A stretch of 64,000 nt of DNA, taken from assembly GCF_011300685.1 (NCBI RefSeq), contig NZ_CP049864.1, forward strand, positions 612,885 to 676,884, read 5' to 3'. Numbering within the stretch: the stretch's first letter is position 1; each line of letters begins with the position of its first letter. This document shows positions 54,501 through 63,692 of the stretch, piece by piece. The stretch comes from Lysobacter sp. HDW10. Its GTDB lineage: Bacteria > Pseudomonadota > Gammaproteobacteria > Xanthomonadales > Xanthomonadaceae. The translations under genes were made by a program, and so were the position numbers. The notes under the pieces were generated by a model, which searched no databases, was not told where the DNA came from, and saw nothing but the letters and a program-made list of their open reading frames with translations.

Positions 54501-55115
54501 GATATACCCGTGTCAGTTGCATTGCGTTCGGAGACGACTCTTGAAGGTGTCATCCGGCACGTGTGGTGCGATGACGCGGGACAGTGGCGACTGATCCGAT
54601 ACCGCGATGAGCAGGGCGCGGCTCTGCTCAAGACCGAGAGTTTCGATTTCAAGGTCAAGGTGCCGCTCTTTATGGAATGGGCGGCACTTCGTCTAAGCCT
54701 TCCCGATGAGGCGCAGTTGCTTTGTGTCTTCCCGCACATTGAAAGCGACAGCGTTTCAATTGTTGATCAATTGAATGCTTGGCAGTCCAACTTCTCGGCG
54801 GCTGATGCATCGATTCGAGAAGGGATGAAGGCAGATTTGCGCAGACGCCTGTTGCAGTTGGTGCAATGGGCAGAATCAGCGGCGCTCACGCCACTTGTCT
54901 ATTTTCCCAAGACATCCCATGCGGCTATGTCGGGGCGTAACGCCAGCGATGCGTGGATGGGGAGCAATTTTCATCTTGGTGAGGTCCTGTATTCGACACA
55001 GGCGCGTCTACTCGGTCGCGGACAGGATTTCAGCGCGGGCACCGCAGCCTTTGAGGCGATGAAGCAACGCGCACAGGCGATGCAAGACCTGATCGACGTG
55101 GGGCGCGCAGAATGA
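51555..55115 (+). CDS. recC: Exodeoxyribonuclease V gamma chain RecC
   Basis: A 1186-residue RecC, the Chi-recognising scaffold subunit of RecBCD that processes double-strand breaks. Family features include the helicase-like N-terminal part, VFGVSHLPP (about 250), RIHVCHTRVRELEAVRD (about 388-404) and the GLNEGEFPRR block (about 707-716). It lacks functional Walker motifs, as expected. ATG 51555 (or GTG 51552) is used; an ATG at 51483 would add residues without family character. It overlaps recB by ATGA. Confidence 0.93.
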   Translation: MTAADSAHLEGFEPYQPGKTPSGMVVLRASRLEALVPQLFDLMGQLPPDDILAPHTVIAAHAGMRQWLLAALARHAGPGGIIANIDVQLTSTWVDSEAKRLLGRPAIQLPRYQPDHLRWRILDVLEDPKRAGMQDARLSRYLAPVPEDQAGELAVRRFQLADRLARIYSQYMVYRPHWLKAWQQGQFSSVTKHMQSSTWHSTEAELLGPLWQYLHRDAGAHRGEIISDLIQALATDTRAPTHPLHVFGVSHLPPNELAALKAAALHRIVVFHVPDPCREYWAGLGKTSVPALHGALSQAQEEAQVAGQDDVWHTDMHPLLTRWGRLGRDYLLQLVEHNDRILVDIRHNLDDEAKAPQDRLARVQESIRQDQIDLLECKADLVEDASLRIHVCHTRVRELEAVRDAILDAIDRSKATAQPLQPSDIAVVAPNIGAYTALIPGVFGGEADRHVWPPYAISDSSTRAAHPLFAAFAAWLAMPGSRYTANQIINLIEQPAIARAYRLDTASAAAINTWLTTARATWGMDATQRHDSGAPEGSTQNSLHWATDRLLAGFIYGNRTASETPAVYTLPQGALAPAADIHGPEADALGSLHALLTDLRAFERLASNSFNGEVWADTFETWLAKSFRIDLNDAEEKKALSQLRTLIQSLANESRAADAAPRLHFDVVRTVLNAALDASPSKGKFLRGGITFAGMVPQRAVPFRFIAVLGLNEGEFPRRTRDAGLDLMSQVHALGDRDLRSDDRWLFLETLMSARDQLHLSYLGRSASKGEPLNPATPLAELDTLLTQYWQKNASVADPKKKAKPVPPWHVLHALQPFAPQYFTQHDPRMFSYNETLAGIAGTPEGSALPPFAAASYAADSVVTVREPLTLQQVLAYYKDPAKFVFRVPLKATVGDAADETLSEHEPLDAMFESRDTVGRDVLFGDIIPARNVPELPPAWLGASGVLPVGDAGTNAWAQLRRVLSDAWAQLAPVLTAEMKPVDIPVSVALRSETTLEGVIRHVWCDDAGQWRLIRYRDEQGAALLKTESFDFKVKVPLFMEWAALRLSLPDEAQLLCVFPHIESDSVSIVDQLNAWQSNFSAADASIREGMKADLRRRLLQLVQWAESAALTPLVYFPKTSHAAMSGRNASDAWMGSNFHLGEVLYSTQARLLGRGQDFSAGTAAFEAMKQRAQAMQDLIDVGRAE

Positions 55116-58100
55116 GCGCGGCTCACATCGATCAAACGCAGCGCTGGGAAAGCCTGCCTTTGGGCGGTGATGGCCGAAGCGCCATTACCGCCAGTGCCGG
55201 CACAGGCAAGACCTACACCATTGGCATGTTGTACCTGCGTGCTCTGTTAACGCTGGATCTCTTGCCGCGCAAAATACTGGTCACCACGTTTACGCGCGCG
55301 GCAGCTGCGGAGATTTCAGGGCGTGTGCGTGCTGTGTTGGAAGACGCGTTTGACTATGCGTCGGGCCGAACCATCGCGCATGAGGGCGTTCAATCTTGGC
55401 TGACGACGCGTTGGTCAGAAGACAAAACGACCTCTCCCGCGACAGATGCGCAAATTTTGGCGCGCGCCATTTCGGGTTTCGATCAAGCGGCCATCGGCAC
55501 ACTGCACTCGATTTGCCAACGCATCTTGTCGGATCACCCGTTTGCGGTGCGCGCGGGTTTCATTGCACCCGATCTGATCCAAGGCGGACCTTTTTACGAC
55601 GAAATCGCGCGCGATATTTGGCGACACATGATTTCACCGCAAGATCAGAGCGGACTGCGCGAAGCCTACCTGGCATCGGGGCTCAAGTACACGTTGAAGT
55701 CGTTCTCCAAGGCATTCCGCGGGTGCGTCCATGACGCGCATGCGTTGGAAGCCACAGATACACGGCTGCTTGAAGTTTTTGAATCCAATCCAGCAAGGCG
55801 CCATTGGTCGAGCGCGGAGGCGGCGGCGTTTTGTGAACTTGCCGCACTCACGAAGCGTACCAAGGCGACAATGAGCATCGTTGCCTTTCTTGCGCACTAC
55901 GAATCATGCGGTGATGACCTTTCCAAGATGACTTGGGACGATTCATTTGAAAATGCGCTGATTGAGCCGTGGAAGTACAACAAAGGCAAAGCCGCGAGTG
56001 AATCAGAAATAGAAGCCTTCAAGCGTTTCATTCATTCCGGCGTACGTGGTTTGCGCGAAAAGCATCGCGCGGCGGTGCTCGCGTTCTGGCAAAACGTCTT
56101 CGCACTGGAAACGCAGCTCAGCGAACGCCGCATGGCGGCCTCACACACGCTCACATTTGATGCGGTGCTCACACGCGTCCGCGATGCATTGGACACCGAA
56201 GCAAATACCAGGTCCGATGCACGTCCGCTCGCCGATGCGCTCTTTGACGCATGGCCGATGGCTATGGTCGATGAGTTTCAAGATACGAACGGTGTTCAAT
56301 TCGACATTTTGGATCGCATCTATTCGCATGCCGACGGCACACCGCGCGGTCGCCTCATGATGATCGGGGATCCGAAGCAATCGATCTATCGCTTCCGCGG
56401 CGCAGATATCAATGTGTTTACGCGCGCGACAGAGGGTGACGCAGCGCCCGACAAATTGATTCTTGGAAAGAACTTCCGCTCGAGCGGGCCGTATGTTCAG
56501 GCGATCAACTACCTGTACGAACACACGATTCGACATCTGGGGCCCGGGACGTCGATTACGTATGAAGCCGTTGAGGCCAGTGATCGGTGTGACAACATGC
56601 CGTTTACGGTCGCCGGACGTGCAGCGACGCCGCTCACGATATGGGCCAAAGGCTTCGACAAGAACGCGCAAAAGAACGACGGCAACGAGGTTGAATCGGA
56701 CGCTGAGTCGGCGGAATTCGATGCGCTTGAAACCTGTGCCCAGCAGATCGCGACCTTGCTTTCTGATCCCAGCGCAAAAATTGGCGACGCGCGCCTCAAG
56801 CCTGCCGACATCGCTGTGTTGCTGACATCCAACAATGACGTGCAGACCTTGGTTCAGGCGCTGCGCGCGCATGGCGTGCCTGCGGTATCAAAAAGTAGCA
56901 GCAGTGTTTTCGCGAGTGAAACGGCATACGAGCTGCAGGTGTTATTGCACGCGGTCCTGCATGCAGGTGACCCCGCGATTCGACGTGCGGCGGCGGCGAC
57001 CAGTCTATGGGGTGCGTCCTACGAGACGGTGCTGGCGTGGTCGATGCAAGAAGGTTTGGACGCTGACATGGCCGACACCCTCAACACATGGCATACCGCG
57101 TGGCGCCAAAACGGGCCGCTGCACTTGGTCGCCCAGATCATTGCGCACACGGCCCCCCATCAATTGACGGCGCAATCCGGCGAGCGCGTTCTCACAGATT
57201 TGCGTCACTTGGGCGAATGCTTGCAAGACAACACCGTGACCGGCGATAGCATGGCGTCGCAGTTGGCGTGGTTCGTCAGGCAGATTGAGGACAGCGACGA
57301 CGATCGCGATGAAGACAGCATTGAATCGAACGCCTTGCGCATGGAATCTGACGAAGCGCGTGTACAGGTGATGACCCAGCACGCCAGCAAGGGCTTGGAG
57401 TTTCCTATCGTGTTTCTGCCGACGGCGAGCAAAGGGCCGGCACATGACACATCGCCATTCGTTTATACCGATGCCGCGGGCGTCCGTCGATTGACACCCT
57501 TTGACGATGCCAAGGCGGCGCGCAACAGTGCGCGGGATGAAGAGCGAAGGCGCTTGCTGTATGTATCACTGACACGCGCCATCCACGCCTGTCATGTGTA
57601 TGCGGCGCCTTCCAGGCAGCCCGCGGCCATTCTTGAAATACTCAACGGTTTTGGCGACGTCCTGTCTGACCCGCAGGCGCGCGATGCGGGTGTCGTACGC
57701 ATGCCACATTGGCCGCAATGCGACCCTTCTGTGCACTATCGCGGTGAGGATGCACATGTGCAGCAACGCACTGCGCGCGCTACCCCCGAACGACCGAAGC
57801 ATGCATTGCCGGAGCATCACAGCTTCACGACCCTGACCCGCAGTGGTAAACATGCACATGCGCAAGAAGTGTCGGCAGCGGACGACGAGCACAATGCAGT
57901 TGGCGTGCTGACGCAGCTGCCCGATGCAGTCGATGAGATCGCCCACTTGGACGGTGTCAAAGGTGCGGAAATCGGCAATGCGTTGCACGCCGTGATGGAG
58001 CATCGTGATTTTGATCTGCCACTGGCCGCTCAACTGGATTTGATTGCCAACCAAATCGCGGCCTGTGGCGTGCCGATGGTCAAAGATAAGAAGGCATTGA

Positions 58101-58675
58101 CCCTCGCCTCTGCTGAGATGTTGGATCGCGCAATGCATGCCTCCCTTCAGTTGGCACAGCGATCAGATTTCACGCTGGCGCATCTCAGGCCGGAAAGCAC
58201 ACGTGCAGAACTTGAGTTCCATTTCGAGCTTTCCGGTTTTCAGTTCGGCACGCTTGGCAAAGTACTCGCCGCACATGGCTTGGGCGACATCTTGCCCGGC
58301 CGACACTTTGAAGTGCGCGGCTTGTTGAACGGCAAGATTGACTTGGTGTTCGATGCGGGTGGTCGATTCCACGTGTTGGACTACAAGAGCAATGCCTTGG
58401 GCGCAACTGATGCAGAGTACAGCGGTCATGCGTTGATCGCGCATATGGACAAACACTATTACCGCTTCCAAGCCTTGATTTATGTCGTCGCGCTGGACCG
58501 CTATTTGGCATCGCGTCTGCCGCATTACGCGCGCGCCACGCACTTAGGCGAAGCCGTGTATCTGTTCCTGCGTGCGGCGCGTCCGGGCAGTACCGCAGGC
58601 GTTTGGTCTTATCGTTTTGATGATGCGCTGATTGAAGCGGTGCAACGCGTATTGGGTGGCATGCAAGATGAATAA
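55112..58675 (+). CDS. recB: Exodeoxyribonuclease V beta chain RecB
   Basis: A 1187-residue UvrD-type helicase/nuclease. Walker A is ASAGTGKTY (about residue 29-37), Walker B region MVDEFQDTN, motif III GDPKQSIYRFRGAD (about 418-431), and motif V/VI blocks MTQHASKGLEFPIVFLP and LLYVSLTRA. The C-terminal nuclease domain carries VLDYKSN with the catalytic Asp-Lys pair (about 1088-1094). RecB is the 3'-5' motor and loads RecA after Chi. It is coupled to recC (ATGA) and recD (8-base overlap). Confidence 0.95.
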   Translation: MSAAHIDQTQRWESLPLGGDGRSAITASAGTGKTYTIGMLYLRALLTLDLLPRKILVTTFTRAAAAEISGRVRAVLEDAFDYASGRTIAHEGVQSWLTTRWSEDKTTSPATDAQILARAISGFDQAAIGTLHSICQRILSDHPFAVRAGFIAPDLIQGGPFYDEIARDIWRHMISPQDQSGLREAYLASGLKYTLKSFSKAFRGCVHDAHALEATDTRLLEVFESNPARRHWSSAEAAAFCELAALTKRTKATMSIVAFLAHYESCGDDLSKMTWDDSFENALIEPWKYNKGKAASESEIEAFKRFIHSGVRGLREKHRAAVLAFWQNVFALETQLSERRMAASHTLTFDAVLTRVRDALDTEANTRSDARPLADALFDAWPMAMVDEFQDTNGVQFDILDRIYSHADGTPRGRLMMIGDPKQSIYRFRGADINVFTRATEGDAAPDKLILGKNFRSSGPYVQAINYLYEHTIRHLGPGTSITYEAVEASDRCDNMPFTVAGRAATPLTIWAKGFDKNAQKNDGNEVESDAESAEFDALETCAQQIATLLSDPSAKIGDARLKPADIAVLLTSNNDVQTLVQALRAHGVPAVSKSSSSVFASETAYELQVLLHAVLHAGDPAIRRAAAATSLWGASYETVLAWSMQEGLDADMADTLNTWHTAWRQNGPLHLVAQIIAHTAPHQLTAQSGERVLTDLRHLGECLQDNTVTGDSMASQLAWFVRQIEDSDDDRDEDSIESNALRMESDEARVQVMTQHASKGLEFPIVFLPTASKGPAHDTSPFVYTDAAGVRRLTPFDDAKAARNSARDEERRRLLYVSLTRAIHACHVYAAPSRQPAAILEILNGFGDVLSDPQARDAGVVRMPHWPQCDPSVHYRGEDAHVQQRTARATPERPKHALPEHHSFTTLTRSGKHAHAQEVSAADDEHNAVGVLTQLPDAVDEIAHLDGVKGAEIGNALHAVMEHRDFDLPLAAQLDLIANQIAACGVPMVKDKKALTLASAEMLDRAMHASLQLAQRSDFTLAHLRPESTRAELEFHFELSGFQFGTLGKVLAAHGLGDILPGRHFEVRGLLNGKIDLVFDAGGRFHVLDYKSNALGATDAEYSGHALIAHMDKHYYRFQALIYVVALDRYLASRLPHYARATHLGEAVYLFLRAARPGSTAGVWSYRFDDALIEAVQRVLGGMQDE

Positions 58676-60368
58676 CAGTGCACGTCAGCCCACGGATTTT
58701 CTTGCCGCAGCTGTTGCGGAATGGACACAACGCCAAGGCGGCAGCGCGCAGCTCGCGCAATGGGCGGCAATGGCAGCTTCCGCCGACCTTGCGGGCAATT
58801 CCGCAGTGGCGATGTCTGAGTCAGAGTTCGCACTGATCTCAGAGGAGGCGCTCATGCAGGGTGCCGACGCTCCGTTTGTGTACGAGCTGGCACACTTTTA
58901 CCTGCGCAGGAACCAAACGCATGAAGCCGGTGTGGCGCAAGCGATACGCAGCCGATGGCTGAAGGCACATGCTGACCTTCCGCTGCAAGACGCGGACATG
59001 CTGCATTTGTTTGAAGCACGCGAAGATGCAGCCGATGGTCCGCAACGCCAAGCCGTGATATCGGTGCTTGGCAAACCGTTGTTTGTTTTGACGGGTGGCC
59101 CTGGCACTGGCAAAACCACAACGGTCTTGCGGATGTTGGTGCGGCTTGATCAGGCATTCCGGGCGACGCATGCGCGCGCACCGCGCATTGTGTGTACGGC
59201 GCCGACCGGTAAGGCTGCGCAACGCTTGTCGCAGGCATTGCAGTCGGGTGCAGCATCCCTGTGCGCACGCATGCCTAACGCCGCGCTGCAAACGACCGTC
59301 GATAACATTCTGCTGCATGATGCGAGCACCGTGCATCGTTATCTGGGCGCGCTGGAACGCGATGCGCGTGCACGCGCTGATATCGTCGTGTTGGACGAGG
59401 CCTCGATGCTGGATTTGGCGATGATGCATCGCTTGCTCGGTTCAATCGACGCAGAGACACAATTGGTGTTGGTCGGGGATGCAAACCAGTTGACCTCCGT
59501 GGAAACGGGTTCAGCCTTTTCAGATGTCGTGCAAGTGTTGCGCGACACACATGCAGATGGCTGGATTGAACTCACGCACAGTTTTCGCTCTATGCCAGAA
59601 CTTCAGGCATTGAATAAGGCGGCGGGTGAGGGAGATGAAGCCGCGTTTGAATCGGCGATGCGCACTTCGTCGGGCCACGCGCAACGGATCGATCTTTCGC
59701 GCGATGGCGCGTTTGGGGCGGCGTTGAGTGGGTGGTCCGAGAAGATCGGCACGGCGCTGTCCGAATCAGGTGCGTTTTCAGCGCTGCCATTAGAGACGGA
59801 GGCGCGGCATGCTCAAGTCCTTCGTGTTCATGGCGCGCTGGCCGAGCGTCAATTGTTGTGTGCGGTGCATCCGGGCCCACAGGGCACCATCCAGTGCAAT
59901 GCATCGATTGAAGATGTGGTGCGCAGCTACGCACAGGTGGATTCGGAAGCCGTGTGGTATCCGGGGCGGGCCGTTTTGATTTCCAAGAATGACTACGCGC
60001 TCGGTCTGTTTAATGGCGATGTCGGTGTTTGTCTGCAAGATCATACCGGCGACCTGAAAGTGTGGTTTTTACGCACGCGCGTGGGCGATGCCGTTGAGCC
60101 TATTGGTTTGGCACCGCAAGCACTGCCGGCCTACGTGCCTGCCTTTGCCATGAGCATCCACAAGAGTCAAGGTTCTGAATATCCCGAGGTCGCCGTGGTG
60201 CTGCCCGCAGATGCGCACGCCGGGTTGTTGACGCGTCAGCTGCTCTACACCGCTGTCTCACGTGCGAAGCGCCAAGTGCAGCTGTGGACCAGCGATGCTG
60301 CACTGAAAACCGCGCTCGATTCGCACGTGGCGCGCGTCGGCGCACTGCGCCTGCGTCTCACGTCCTGA
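58668..60368 (+). CDS. recD: Exodeoxyribonuclease V alpha chain RecD
   Basis: A 566-residue SF1B helicase. The N-terminal domain (about 1-120) precedes Walker A LTGGPGTGKTTT (about 139-150), Walker B VLDEASM, LVGDANQL and the C-terminal HKSQGSEYPEVAVVLP and LYTAVSRAK blocks. RecD is the 5'-3' motor of RecBCD. ATG 58668 lies inside the last codons of recB, so all three subunits are translationally coupled in the order C-B-D. Confidence 0.94.
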   Translation: MNNSARQPTDFLAAAVAEWTQRQGGSAQLAQWAAMAASADLAGNSAVAMSESEFALISEEALMQGADAPFVYELAHFYLRRNQTHEAGVAQAIRSRWLKAHADLPLQDADMLHLFEAREDAADGPQRQAVISVLGKPLFVLTGGPGTGKTTTVLRMLVRLDQAFRATHARAPRIVCTAPTGKAAQRLSQALQSGAASLCARMPNAALQTTVDNILLHDASTVHRYLGALERDARARADIVVLDEASMLDLAMMHRLLGSIDAETQLVLVGDANQLTSVETGSAFSDVVQVLRDTHADGWIELTHSFRSMPELQALNKAAGEGDEAAFESAMRTSSGHAQRIDLSRDGAFGAALSGWSEKIGTALSESGAFSALPLETEARHAQVLRVHGALAERQLLCAVHPGPQGTIQCNASIEDVVRSYAQVDSEAVWYPGRAVLISKNDYALGLFNGDVGVCLQDHTGDLKVWFLRTRVGDAVEPIGLAPQALPAYVPAFAMSIHKSQGSEYPEVAVVLPADAHAGLLTRQLLYTAVSRAKRQVQLWTSDAALKTALDSHVARVGALRLRLTS

Positions 60369-60407
60369 GACGCGAAAGCGCCACCCTCCAACAAGATTGG
60401 AGGCACT

Positions 60408-62819
60408 ATGGCGCGCGCTACACCCTTAAAACACGAACTCGCATTTCCCTCACCCGAGACACATGAGCCTACCGACGCTTGGGTGACCCGGCTTAAGCGC
60501 AAGTATGGCGACCGCATCACCGGTGCGTTTGTCTTGCCCGCGCGCGAGGCACAGTACGTCGATTTTCCGGAAGCACTGCCGCCACCCTTGGTTCAAGCCT
60601 TGCGAGCGCGTGGTCGTACACAGTTGTATTCGCATCAGCGCGCAGCTTGGGATGCCGTTGCGCGTGGCGAAGATATCGTTGTTGTCACGCCCACAGCATC
60701 AGGAAAAACGCTGTGCTACACCTTGCCCGTCGTCACCGCCGCGATGCAATCCCGCAGCAAGGCGCTGTATCTGTTTCCGACGAAGGCCTTGGCGCAAGAC
60801 CAGGTTGCTGAGCTGATTGAACTCACACGCGCAGGTGAACTGGGCATTCGTGCGGCAACATTTGACGGCGACACGCCAGGTGATCAACGCCAGTCGATTC
60901 GTCTCAATGGCGACATCGTGGTGACCAATCCCGACATGCTGCATCAAGGGGTCTTGCCCCACCACACCAAGTGGGCGCAGTTCTTTGAGCAACTTAAATA
61001 CGTCGTGATCGATGAGGTGCATGCCTATCGCGGTGTGTTCGGTTCGCACTTGGCCAATGTCTTGCGCCGGCTCGAACGTGTGTGCGCGTTTTATGGCGCG
61101 AAGCCGCAGTACATTTTGTGTTCGGCCACCATTGGGAATCCGCAAGCGCATGCCGAAGCCTTGCTGGGACGCACAGTCACCGCAATCACTGAATCGGGTG
61201 CGCCCAGTGGAGAGAAGCATGTCCTGCTTTGGAATCCACCCGTGGTGAATCCGGATCTCGGCTTGCGTGCATCTGCACGTTCGCAGTCGAATCGGATCGC
61301 GCGTTTGACGATCAAGGCGGGATTGAAAACCTTGGTGTTTGCACAGTCGCGCACCATGGTTGAAGTACTGACGAAATATTTGAAGGACGTGTTCGATCAC
61401 GATCCGCGAAAACCGGCGCGCATCCGTGCCTATCGTGGCGGGTACTTGCCCACCGAGCGAAGGGAGGCCGAACGCGCTATGCGCGAAGGTCGCGTGGACG
61501 GTGTCGTGGCCACATCCGCGCTTGAGCTCGGTGTCGATATCGGCGCGCTGGACGTGGTGGTGCTGAACGGCTACCCGGGCAGCATCAGCGGTACGTGGCA
61601 GCGCATCGGTCGCGCCGGTCGGCGACAGCAAACGAGCTTGGGGATTTTGGTCGCGAGTTCGGATCCACTTGATCAGTACGTCGTGCGGCACCCCGAATTT
61701 TTCTCCGATGCATCACCGGAACACGCGCGGATCGCGCCAGATCAGCCGGTGATTTTGCTCGATCACATTCGCTGCGCTGCCTTTGAATTGCCCTTTCTTG
61801 AAGGCGATCAGTTCGGCAGCGTGCATCCGGATATTTACTTGCAGGTCTTAGCCGAAGATGGCGTGTTGCATCCGGAGGGGCGGCGCTGGGAATGGATCGC
61901 TGACAGCTATCCCGCCAATGCGGTGAACTTGCGCTCGGTCGCTGATGGCAATTTCGTTGTGGTTGATCGCACTGAAGGTCGACAAGTCATCATCGCCGAG
62001 GTCGACTTCAACAGTGCGCCGCTGATGTTGTATGAAGGCGCGATCCACATGGTGCAGTCCGTGCCCTATCAAGTTGAGACGCTGGATTGGGAGGGCCGCA
62101 AGGCCTATGTCACCCGCACGCATGTCGACTACTACACGGACGCCATCGACTACACGCGACTCAAAGTGTTGGAAAGCTTCGAATGCGATGTGGCAGGTGT
62201 GGGTCAGGTGCACCATGGCGAGGTGCATGTGGTGCGTCGCGTCTCCGGCTACAAAAAAATCCGTTACTACACGCACGAGAATATCGGCTACGGACCGGTC
62301 AACCTGCCCGATCAAGAAATGCACACCACCAGTTGTTGGTGGACATTGCCAGAGCCTGTTTTGGATGCCTTGTTTGAAGCACGTCATGATGCGCTGGAAG
62401 GCTTCTTGGGTGCGGCGCATGCCTTGCATGTCGTTGCGCGCATTGCGGTGATGGCAGACGGCGCAGATCTACAGAAGGCCGTTGGCAGTGGCGATGGCGC
62501 GTGGTCTGCAACCCGAGATCGCAGTGGTCGTGGTCAATTGCGCGCGGCGGAAGGTGGCGCCTTGCAAACCGATGGCATGGCACGCTTCGAGCCGACGGTG
62601 TTTTTGTATGACAACTATCCGGGCGGTGTGGGTTTGTCTGAACCGCTGTGGCAGCGTCAACGCACTTTGTTGGAAAACGCACAAGCGCTTGTGCAAGCCT
62701 GCGAATGCCGCGCGGGTTGTCCGTCCTGTGTCGGCCCGGTGCTAGAAGAAGACGGTACACAGGCGCCTTCGCCGAAGCAGTTGGCATTGAAGGTGTTGTC
62801 CGCCTTCTACGCCGTATGA
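60408..62819 (+). CDS. mrfA: MrfA/Hrq1-like SF2 helicase with DUF1998 zinc domain
   Basis: An 803-residue DExH helicase. Walker A is TPTASGKTLC (about residue 94-103), DEVH at about 199-202, SATIGNP at about 240, and motif VI QRIGRAGR near 400. The C-terminal DUF1998/MZB domain holds a four-Cys cluster CECRAGCPSC (about 763-772). This matches B. subtilis MrfA (YprA), a 3'-5' helicase that acts in mitomycin lesion repair, and yeast Hrq1. GGAGG (60400-60404) precedes the ATG. It is coupled to the next gene (ATGA), which encodes an MrfB-like nuclease, and follows recD by 39 bases. Confidence 0.88.
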   Translation: MARATPLKHELAFPSPETHEPTDAWVTRLKRKYGDRITGAFVLPAREAQYVDFPEALPPPLVQALRARGRTQLYSHQRAAWDAVARGEDIVVVTPTASGKTLCYTLPVVTAAMQSRSKALYLFPTKALAQDQVAELIELTRAGELGIRAATFDGDTPGDQRQSIRLNGDIVVTNPDMLHQGVLPHHTKWAQFFEQLKYVVIDEVHAYRGVFGSHLANVLRRLERVCAFYGAKPQYILCSATIGNPQAHAEALLGRTVTAITESGAPSGEKHVLLWNPPVVNPDLGLRASARSQSNRIARLTIKAGLKTLVFAQSRTMVEVLTKYLKDVFDHDPRKPARIRAYRGGYLPTERREAERAMREGRVDGVVATSALELGVDIGALDVVVLNGYPGSISGTWQRIGRAGRRQQTSLGILVASSDPLDQYVVRHPEFFSDASPEHARIAPDQPVILLDHIRCAAFELPFLEGDQFGSVHPDIYLQVLAEDGVLHPEGRRWEWIADSYPANAVNLRSVADGNFVVVDRTEGRQVIIAEVDFNSAPLMLYEGAIHMVQSVPYQVETLDWEGRKAYVTRTHVDYYTDAIDYTRLKVLESFECDVAGVGQVHHGEVHVVRRVSGYKKIRYYTHENIGYGPVNLPDQEMHTTSCWWTLPEPVLDALFEARHDALEGFLGAAHALHVVARIAVMADGADLQKAVGSGDGAWSATRDRSGRGQLRAAEGGALQTDGMARFEPTVFLYDNYPGGVGLSEPLWQRQRTLLENAQALVQACECRAGCPSCVGPVLEEDGTQAPSPKQLALKVLSAFYAV

Positions 62820-63658
62820 CCGTTTCACTCGAACGCTTACGCGCTTTGCGTCAGCAGTCTGGCACGCCGCCGTCTGCAGGAACGCCGTCACGGTCGGATT
62901 CGCGCACGCAGATTGATGCACTCCGCAAATTAATTCGCCTGAAAGAAACGGCGCAGCCCAAACGGGCACCGGCGCAAACGCGGGTGATACCTGGCATTGA
63001 AATATCGGAAGGCCTTTGGTTGGAAGAGTCGGTGCATGACTTGGGTTTGATTTGGCCAGATGCGCTGTGCTGCAAGTTTGATCGCCGTGAGGTGCCCATT
63101 CAAACGCGTGACCTTTTGTTCTTTGATACGGAGACCACCGGATTGTCTGGCGGGACCGGCACACGGGCGTTCATGATTGGCGCGGCGGATATCCAGGGTG
63201 CGCTGCTACGCGTTCGACAATTGACGATGAGCACGCTGCAGGCCGAAGTGGCCATGCTGCAAACCTTTCAAAGCTGGCTCTCTCCAAGCACCGTGTTGGC
63301 AAGTTATAACGGCAAGTCCTATGACGCACCGCTATTGCGTACGCGGTATCGCTTGATGCGCTTAGCGGAACCACTCACCGGACTTGATCATGTCGACCTG
63401 CTCTACCCGTCACGCAGACAATGGAAAGGTCAGTTCGAAAATTGCCGTTTGGCGACGATCGAGCGTCATGTGTTGCGCGTCGTGCGTGAAGATGACTTGC
63501 CAGGAAGTGAAGCGCCTGCCGCATGGCTGCACTATCTGCGCGGTGGCAGTGCAACGCTTTTGCGCCGGGTTCTGGCACACAACCATCAGGACGTAGTCAG
63601 TTTGGCGCGTCTATTCATACGTTTAAGTGAAATGGGCGCAGTCGACCGCGTGAGATGA
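62816..63658 (+). CDS. mrfB: MrfB/YprB-like DEDD exonuclease
   Basis: A 280-residue RNase H-like 3'-5' exonuclease. The DEDD core is visible: FDTETTG (about residue 102-108), the middle Asp in NGKSYDAPLL (about 164-173), the HVDLL strand (about 191) and the last Asp with its upstream His in HNHQDVVSL (about 258-266). It matches YprB/MrfB, the nuclease partner of MrfA. It is shorter than the B. subtilis protein and lacks its C-terminal tetratricopeptide region. Overlap with the helicase gene (ATGA) supports a joint function in excising damaged DNA (inference). Confidence 0.82.
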   Translation: MTVSLERLRALRQQSGTPPSAGTPSRSDSRTQIDALRKLIRLKETAQPKRAPAQTRVIPGIEISEGLWLEESVHDLGLIWPDALCCKFDRREVPIQTRDLLFFDTETTGLSGGTGTRAFMIGAADIQGALLRVRQLTMSTLQAEVAMLQTFQSWLSPSTVLASYNGKSYDAPLLRTRYRLMRLAEPLTGLDHVDLLYPSRRQWKGQFENCRLATIERHVLRVVREDDLPGSEAPAAWLHYLRGGSATLLRRVLAHNHQDVVSLARLFIRLSEMGAVDRVR

Positions 63659-63692
63659 TCCAACTAATGCACGCGTATGAGGATGCGCACCC

